Source of the DNA: Bacillota bacterium
Lineage (GTDB): Bacteria; Bacillota; UBA4882; UBA8346
DNA length: 10,245 nucleotides
Reading direction: 5' to 3'
Assembly (NCBI GenBank): GCA_028282485.1
Contig: JANQHU010000175.1
Coordinates: 1-10,245 of the forward strand
The translations under genes and the position numbers were made by a program. Below are positions 6,046-10,245 of this stretch, piece by piece. The notes beneath the pieces are model-generated. The model had not been told where the DNA came from, did no database searches, and saw only the letters and a list, made by a program, of their open reading frames with translations. Within the stretch, counting starts at the first letter, position 1, and the number at the start of each line of letters is the position of its first letter.

Positions 6046-7530
6046 ATGCGATCCATTTCAGTGATGATGGTCAAAATAGGCATCTTTTTATATGGGGTCT
6101 TTGCCTTATTTCTAATCTTAGCGGGAAACCAACAGTGGTTTTTAGCAAAGACACCAGAAACTCCCCCAAAAGAGTCTTTACCCGTTAACAAAGAAGTTAT
6201 TCTTGATTTAACCAAGGAAAAAGACTATCTAGTTCAGCAAAAATGGCACTCCTTTTTGGACCAATATGTTGCGAATCAGGATATTAAAAGAGAAACTCAA
6301 GTCAGAGTCTTTCAGAAATATTACGGAAAAATTTTAATTAAGCACTTATTCTTAGAAGACAAAGTCTATTTACCGACAACTCTGAAGAATACTCAATTTG
6401 AAGAATTAGCCAACCAACTAAAAAAAATGCTGGAAACTGCCGGATTAGAGGTTAACCAGCTTAATTGGGGGTATACCAATAAACAGGGCCTCTGGTTAAA
6501 GGTTGGGGGCCACAAAAAGCTCACTGTCGACCAAAAAGATTTGCCCATTAACTTGGAATTATTAAAGATCACGGTGATCAAAGAAGTACGGCAAGAGGAG
6601 CACCAAGTTAGTTTTAAAGGTATTTTACCAGCCAAGTTAACGCCCCTTCCCGCCTCACCGCAAAGTTTCCAAGACGGAAATATAAAAGGGGTAACAGAAA
6701 CTCCGGTCCCGGGGGCTTCAAAAATTTTATCAGCATCAAATTCAAAAAACCCCAAAGATCTAAATGAATTACCTGAAAAAATGGTTCCCCCCCTAAAAAA
6801 AGAAAAGCGGTCTGCGGCTACTCCCGCCCTTGCTCCAGTGAAAAAAAAGTCCCTCCCCCAAAGTATCAAAGGACGAGTAGCAATTATTATTGATGATATT
6901 GGTTATCAAAAAGAATTGGCGGAAGCTTTCTTAAAGTTAAAAGTACCTTTGACCTGGGCTGTTTTACCCCAAACTCCTTATGGCAGATTGTACGCTCAAA
7001 AAGGAGCCGCTCATGGTTTTGAAATAATGCTCCATCAGCCTTTAGAACCATTAGATCCCACCATCGATCCCGGACCGGGATTAATTAAAAGAGAATGGTC
7101 CGCCTCAAAAATGAGCCAGCAATTAAATGAAAATTTAGCAGATACGCCCTTTGTGAGGGGAATTAATAATCATATGGGTTCTGCCGGAATGACCCATCCC
7201 CTACTAATGGACGTGATCATGCAGGAACTAAAAAGGCAAAAGTTATTTTTTATCGATAGTAATAGCGGCCCCAACTCAGTAGCTAAAATTTTTGCTACCA
7301 AATACCAAGTACCTTATGCCTGTAATCAAGTCTTTATCGATAATGAGCCGGACCAACTAAAGAAAAGAGCCGCCATACAAAAACTTATCCATATTGCTCT
7401 GGAGGATCAAACCGCAATTGGGATCGGCCACGTCCGCCCCGGGACAGCCGAAGCCATTGCCGCGATGCTCCCGGAGTTTATCAAACAGGGGATCGAAATA
7501 GTTCCTGTTTCTCAGCTAGTAAAATTCTAA
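6046..7530 (+). CDS. Divergent polysaccharide deacetylase (YibQ/DUF610 family) with membrane anchor
   Basis: From the ATG at 6046 the protein has 494 residues. There is one N-terminal membrane segment (about 9-28), a region without recognised domain (about 45-200), a Pro/Lys-rich linker (about 200-275), and a C-terminal divergent polysaccharide deacetylase domain (about 276-494). Family marks are IIIDDIGY (Asp283, Asp284), LHQPLEP (His330), NNHMGS (His376), FFIDS (Asp404) and GIGHVRP (His462). Members sit next to EnvC-type genes in many bacteria, including E. coli yibQ, and are assumed to act on cell-wall glycans; the true substrate is unknown. Start choice: an upstream GTG at 6037 is only 1-3 nt from AAGGAAG, so the ATG at 6046 is preferred. 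It lies 24 nt after the protease stop. Its 3' end converges on corA with an 18-nt gap and no evident terminator. Confidence 0.9.
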   Translation: MRSISVMMVKIGIFLYGVFALFLILAGNQQWFLAKTPETPPKESLPVNKEVILDLTKEKDYLVQQKWHSFLDQYVANQDIKRETQVRVFQKYYGKILIKHLFLEDKVYLPTTLKNTQFEELANQLKKMLETAGLEVNQLNWGYTNKQGLWLKVGGHKKLTVDQKDLPINLELLKITVIKEVRQEEHQVSFKGILPAKLTPLPASPQSFQDGNIKGVTETPVPGASKILSASNSKNPKDLNELPEKMVPPLKKEKRSAATPALAPVKKKSLPQSIKGRVAIIIDDIGYQKELAEAFLKLKVPLTWAVLPQTPYGRLYAQKGAAHGFEIMLHQPLEPLDPTIDPGPGLIKREWSASKMSQQLNENLADTPFVRGINNHMGSAGMTHPLLMDVIMQELKRQKLFFIDSNSGPNSVAKIFATKYQVPYACNQVFIDNEPDQLKKRAAIQKLIHIALEDQTAIGIGHVRPGTAEAIAAMLPEFIKQGIEIVPVSQLVKF

Positions 7531-7548
7531 ATTATAATTAGTGATCTT

Positions 7549-8535
7549 TCAAAACATATTTTTGCGTTTTAAGATGATTACTCCCACTAGAGAAAGAATT
7601 ATCGAAATGAGGATGGCAATACTAAAAGCATGGGGGGTATTTTGAAAAGGCAACAGCACGTTCATTCCGTAAAAACTGGCTACAATTCCCGGCAGGGAAA
7701 GAATGATGGTGATCGAAGCTAAAAATTTCATCACCATATTTAAATTATTGGAGATAATTGAAGCAAAGGCATCCATCATCCCACTCAAAATATGACTATA
7801 AGTTTCACACATTTCAATAGCCTGTTTATTCTCGGTAATAACATCCTCTAAGAGATCTTCGTCATCAGAGTACATTTTTAAAATTAAGGAGGTGATGGCT
7901 GTATCGGGATCAATCCGGGCAATGGGAGATTTTAATTGGGAACGTAAAAGTTTTTCCATCACAATTTCGTTGGCCCGTAACGAAGTAGTAAAATAAACCA
8001 GGCCTTTTTCTAAATTTAACAGCTTAATTAACTCTTCGTTTTTCATCGATTTATGCAGCTTGGCTTCAATTTCGTTAGTAATTTTATCAATTTGGCGAAG
8101 ATAGCGTAAATAATAAGTGGCTGTAATAAACAAAATCTGTAGCACAAAACGCGTCTTTTTAAAGGTATAAAAAGTCTTAGGGCTCCGCATTTCAAATTCT
8201 TCTAAAATTAGATTTTCTCTTAAACAGACGGTCACTAGGGTGTTTTCGGAAACCACAATTCCTAGCGGAATCGTATCATAAATAAAATTGCCATTTTCGC
8301 CGGCGTAAATTGGGATATTAATCAAAATTAAAAGCTGGCCCTCGTCTACTTCAATATGGGAGCGCTCTTCTTCGTCCAAAGCCGCCTTTAAAAGATCCGC
8401 ACTTAAGTTAGTAGTTTTTACAATTAAATTTATTTCTTCTTCAGTGGGGGCAATCAGATTAATCCAAATTCCTTTGGTGGTAAGATCGTTGGTTGGTAAG
8501 AGTTTGCTAGCTGTAGAAAGATAAGATCGGAGCAT
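7549..8535 (-). CDS. corA: CorA-family magnesium/divalent metal transporter
   Basis: The 328-residue protein has the CorA layout: a cytoplasmic alpha/beta domain (about 1-130), long helices (about 130-270), and two closely spaced C-terminal membrane helices (about 271-288 and 304-322). The GMN selectivity signature is in YGMN at 289-292. These channels form pentamers in the inner membrane and take up Mg2+ (or Co2+/Ni2+). The loop after GMN (VLLPFQNTPHAF) lacks the MPE motif typical of E. coli CorA, so the protein belongs to the broader CorA-like branch and its metal preference is open. The ATG follows TAGGAGG at about 9 nt. A 7-bp hairpin (8550-8568) abuts that Shine-Dalgarno. A long leader with its own promoter and small ORF lies upstream. 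Confidence 0.9.
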   Translation of the reverse strand: MLRSYLSTASKLLPTNDLTTKGIWINLIAPTEEEINLIVKTTNLSADLLKAALDEEERSHIEVDEGQLLILINIPIYAGENGNFIYDTIPLGIVVSENTLVTVCLRENLILEEFEMRSPKTFYTFKKTRFVLQILFITATYYLRYLRQIDKITNEIEAKLHKSMKNEELIKLLNLEKGLVYFTTSLRANEIVMEKLLRSQLKSPIARIDPDTAITSLILKMYSDDEDLLEDVITENKQAIEMCETYSHILSGMMDAFASIISNNLNMVMKFLASITIILSLPGIVASFYGMNVLLPFQNTPHAFSIAILISIILSLVGVIILKRKNMF

Positions 8536-8549
8536 TTGCTGAGACCTCC

Positions 8550-8568
8550 TAATTATTTTTGATAATTA
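8550..8568 (-). promoter_or_regulatory. Small hairpin touching the corA ribosome binding site
   Basis: On the minus strand TAATTAT and ATAATTA form a 7-bp stem with a 5-nt loop. Its 3' arm runs directly into the GGAGG of corA. It is AT-only and therefore weak, but it could influence ribosome access. Confidence 0.25.
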
Positions 8569-8644
8569 TTAATGGCGCAATTAACTCCGAATTTAAAAGT
8601 GGTAGCTAAAATATCGCTATCTTAAAAATTTAAAAGATGATAAT

Positions 8645-8761
8645 TCAGGAACTGGCTAACCAGGGTGGGTTATTGAAATATTCTGACAATGGAGTAAATT
8701 GCTGAAAAATGTTGCTAAAAGATGCTAAAATACTATAATAACTAGTATTACCATCGTCCAT
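8645..8761 (-). CDS. Small ORF of 38 codons in the corA leader
   Basis: An ATG at 8761 lies 5 nt after AGGTGA (8772-8767) and about 29 nt after the predicted transcription start of a consensus promoter. The frame begins MDDGNTSYYS, contains FQQFTPLSEYF, ends NNPPWLASS and stops at TGA 8647-8645, 110 nt before corA. The peptide is rich in Ser, Asn, Phe and Tyr, has no clear membrane helix, and includes a Pro-Pro-Trp near its end. An in-frame ATG two codons upstream (8767) lacks room for a Shine-Dalgarno. I know no family for it. It may be a small protein, or a leader peptide controlling corA as corL and mgtL do in enterobacteria; that analogy is inference. Confidence 0.5.
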   Translation of the reverse strand: MDDGNTSYYSILASFSNIFQQFTPLSEYFNNPPWLASS

Positions 8762-8796
8762 TGCCATCACCTGCCTTTAAATTTATTACCTATTTT

Positions 8797-8825
8797 AGGA
8801 TATTCCTATAAACCCATTTTGTCAA
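8797..8825 (-). promoter_or_regulatory. Consensus sigma-A promoter driving the small ORF and probably corA
   Basis: On the minus strand a perfect TTGACA (8825-8820) is followed by 17 nt and TATCCT (8802-8797). Transcription would start near 8790, giving a leader of about 255 nt before the corA ATG. No other promoter of similar quality and no convincing intrinsic terminator was seen between it and corA. Confidence 0.75.
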
Positions 8826-8937
8826 TGATTTTATGGAAAAAGGGTTAATTTATCTATAAAATGACTCCTTTTCATAGCAGTCACCTCAATTTTCGGTTAT
8901 TTTTCTAAAAATATTAGTTGATTTTTAAAATTATTTA

Positions 8938-8966
8938 TTGTAGTTTGCTGTTAGGTTCGTTATAAT
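8938..8966 (+). promoter_or_regulatory. Sigma-A promoter for the secreted beta-barrel-like protein gene
   Basis: TTGTAG (8938-8943), a 17-nt spacer and a perfect TATAAT (8961-8966) precede the gene by about 57 nt. A second TATAAT at 8972-8977 lacks a matching -35 box. The strong -10 and the AAGGAGG ribosome site suggest good expression. Confidence 0.7.
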
Positions 8967-9022
8967 TTAGTTATAATATTGCAGAGCATAAATATAGTTA
9001 CAAAAAAGGAGGAAGGTTGATT

Positions 9023-10006
9023 TTGAAAAAAGCATTAAGTCTATTTTTAACCCTGGGGATTTTAATGAGTTGCAGTTTTCTAACTATGGGAGCGGTCCAC
9101 AAGTTTGATGACGTAGGAGCCACCACCCACGGTTGGTACATGATGGAAGCTCATCCGGCTTACCTGTCCGCCAATGTAAGTAATTCCGACGAGATCACTG
9201 TTTTAGACGGAGAATACTATCAAAATGATCATACTTTTATCAGTGGTTTATTTGCCAACGATAGTATGGAAAATTTTGAGTATACCGAGCTTTATTTACA
9301 GGGGAGCTATCTATTCAAAAATAGTAATTTTTTCTGTGGCGGTTATATTAATACCATTAGTTTTAATAATTATAGTGATACGGAAGTGGGAATCTCCCCA
9401 GGATATCTTTTTCGGTTACAAGGCAAAAATCGGGCTTCAGTAAGTATTAATCTTGATTCGGATGGTTTTCGCGGTATTGATTTAGATGGTTTGTTTTATA
9501 TTGATCGGGTTAAATTTTTTGGCCAGCTAGTCCTGCCCAAAAAACGGAATGATGACGGTTTTGCCAATATTGCTATTAATATGAGCGGAAGAATGCAGGT
9601 TACCAAAGAATTAGTATTGGGGGCCGATCTTGACAATACCGACTCCTGTTTAGTTTACTTGCCTCATCGGCGCATCAGAAGCTTTGGTTTTGAGACAGCC
9701 GGCAATGATGATTTTAATTTTTTATTAGGCGGTACCTGGAAGCCTGAACAAATGAAAGAATTAGTTTGTGATCTCCAAGTAGGCCAAGCTGGTGACAGTA
9801 TGTTATTTAATGTAAACGGCCTGTATCAAATTGCTCCGTTTGGTGTTGGCTTACAGATTACCAAGATTGAAGACTTAAATATGCTCTTAACTTTAAGAGG
9901 TTCCTATCAAATTGACAAATATAGTAAAGCTGTTTTAACCATAACTCCCAAAGTGGAAGACGCTCCTAGTGTTATTACCGCTTCTTACGAAATGTTTTTA
10001 AAATAA
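9023..10006 (+). CDS. Secreted beta-strand-rich protein, possible outer-membrane beta-barrel
   Basis: The protein has 327 residues from the TTG at 9023, chosen because it gives MKKALSLFLTLGILM and lies 10 nt after AAGGAGG. A TTG at 9017 would sit only 4 nt away. Residues 1-24 form a signal peptide, probably cut after MGA; Cys17 in LMSC makes only a poor lipobox. The mature part is almost all amphipathic beta-strand with short polar turns, for example YTELYLQGSYLF, FFGQLVLP, FANIAINMSGRMQV, LVLGADLD and LLTLRGSYQI, ending ITASYEMFLK. This pattern fits a barrel of roughly 12-16 strands, though the last residues are not a standard C-terminal aromatic signal. I recognise no family. It stands alone with its own promoter and terminator, like a porin gene. 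A soluble secreted beta-protein is the main alternative. Confidence 0.75.
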   Translation: MKKALSLFLTLGILMSCSFLTMGAVHKFDDVGATTHGWYMMEAHPAYLSANVSNSDEITVLDGEYYQNDHTFISGLFANDSMENFEYTELYLQGSYLFKNSNFFCGGYINTISFNNYSDTEVGISPGYLFRLQGKNRASVSINLDSDGFRGIDLDGLFYIDRVKFFGQLVLPKKRNDDGFANIAINMSGRMQVTKELVLGADLDNTDSCLVYLPHRRIRSFGFETAGNDDFNFLLGGTWKPEQMKELVCDLQVGQAGDSMLFNVNGLYQIAPFGVGLQITKIEDLNMLLTLRGSYQIDKYSKAVLTITPKVEDAPSVITASYEMFLK

Positions 10007-10027
10007 TTTTTAATGATAATGACCATT

Positions 10028-10069
10028 TTATAAAATACCACCCTTTAAAATTAGGGTGGTATTTTATAA
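10028..10069 (+). terminator. Strong intrinsic terminator after the beta-barrel-like gene
   Basis: TTATAAAATACCACCCT (10028-10044) and AGGGTGGTATTTTATAA (10053-10069) pair perfectly over 17 bp around an 8-nt loop. The GC-rich top of the stem passes into an ATTTTAT tract, and the element begins 21 nt after the stop. A-rich sequence on the other side allows action in both directions. Confidence 0.85.
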
Positions 10070-10101
10070 GGAGCCCCAGCGAAATAACGAAGGAGTAAAA
10101 A

Positions 10102-10245
10102 ATGGCAAAGCAAAAACAGATCCTGCAAGGGATTGATAATTTTAAGAAATTAATAGACAGTAATGGTTATTATGTAGATAAGACTCTATTAGCAACAGAC
10201 TTGATCGAAAGCCCGGATCAAATCGTCTTAATCACCCGACCCCGG
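10102..10245 (+). CDS. AAA-ATPase-like / PD-(D/E)XK family protein, N-terminal 48 residues (partial)
   Basis: The ATG lies 6-7 nt after AAGGAG and the frame stays open to the window edge (48 codons). Residues such as ILQGIDNFKKLI, GYYVDKTLLATDLI and IVLITRPR match the beginning of the AAA-ATPase-like family (PF09820), whose next residues are normally RFGKS/T, the Walker A motif, just beyond the edge. Full-length members are about 500-600 residues and carry a C-terminal nuclease-like domain (formerly DUF1703). They are widespread, often multicopy in anaerobes, and of unknown role, possibly mobile or defence-related. The gene follows a strong terminator with a 32-nt gap; no separate promoter was found. 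Confidence 0.85.
   Translation, partial: MAKQKQILQGIDNFKKLIDSNGYYVDKTLLATDLIESPDQIVLITRPR

Noticed and set aside
6393..6869. Minus-strand frame (158 codons) inside the deacetylase gene
   Set aside because: Antisense to the linker and unassigned region of the deacetylase; no ribosome site or recognisable motif.
7551..7570. AAAAC/GTTTT inverted repeat at the corA 3' end as terminator
   Set aside because: Only 5 AT-rich pairs, inside the last corA codons; too weak to call.
1..10245. CRISPR arrays, tRNA/rRNA genes, transposases, integrases
   Set aside because: No regularly spaced repeats, cloverleaf or rRNA-like sequence, and no transposase or integrase motifs were seen on either strand.

Overview
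The window is AT-rich bacterial DNA with tight Shine-Dalgarno spacing, frequent TTG/GTG starts and a Bacillota-style cell-division operon (ftsE-ftsX-murein hydrolase-S41 protease-divergent polysaccharide deacetylase). The encoded proteins look like those of an anaerobic, low-GC Firmicute. A secreted, beta-strand-rich protein near the right end resembles an outer-membrane beta-barrel. If that is correct, the host would be a diderm Firmicute lineage (of the Halanaerobiales/Limnochordia/Negativicutes sort). This is inference; the sequence does not name the species.

Left part (1-1690, minus strand): the 5' two-thirds or less of a leuC-type gene (3-isopropylmalate dehydratase large subunit; cut by the window edge). 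It is preceded by a 118-bp spacer with a clean palindrome and an AT-rich inverted repeat. Upstream lies a gene fusing an excisionase/MerR-type helix-turn-helix to an S-adenosylmethionine methyltransferase, with its own good sigma-A promoter.

Middle part (1690-7530, plus strand): an AT-rich intergenic region with 10-bp direct repeats two helical turns apart and a structured-looking leader. It is followed by a five-gene cell-envelope operon. FtsE (ATPase) and FtsX (permease) form the divisome ABC transporter that controls peptidoglycan hydrolases. Next come a coiled-coil M23/LytM hydrolase of EnvC/CwlO-like architecture, a membrane-anchored PDZ-S41 C-terminal processing protease, and a membrane-anchored divergent polysaccharide deacetylase (YibQ/DUF610). 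Gene spacings run from a 4-nt overlap to 36 nt and no internal terminator is seen, so one transcript is likely. The ftsE start is peculiar: no ATG is available, and the best-aligned N-terminus points to a non-canonical or SD-less start.

Right part (7531-10245): a convergent corA-family metal transporter gene (minus strand). Its roughly 265-nt upstream region carries a consensus promoter and a 38-codon small ORF with its own Shine-Dalgarno, which is a candidate leader peptide or new small protein. Divergently, a monocistronic gene with its own promoter and a perfect 17-bp stem terminator encodes the secreted beta-barrel-like protein. The window ends in the first 48 codons of an AAA-ATPase-like/PD-(D/E)XK protein (PF09820 type).
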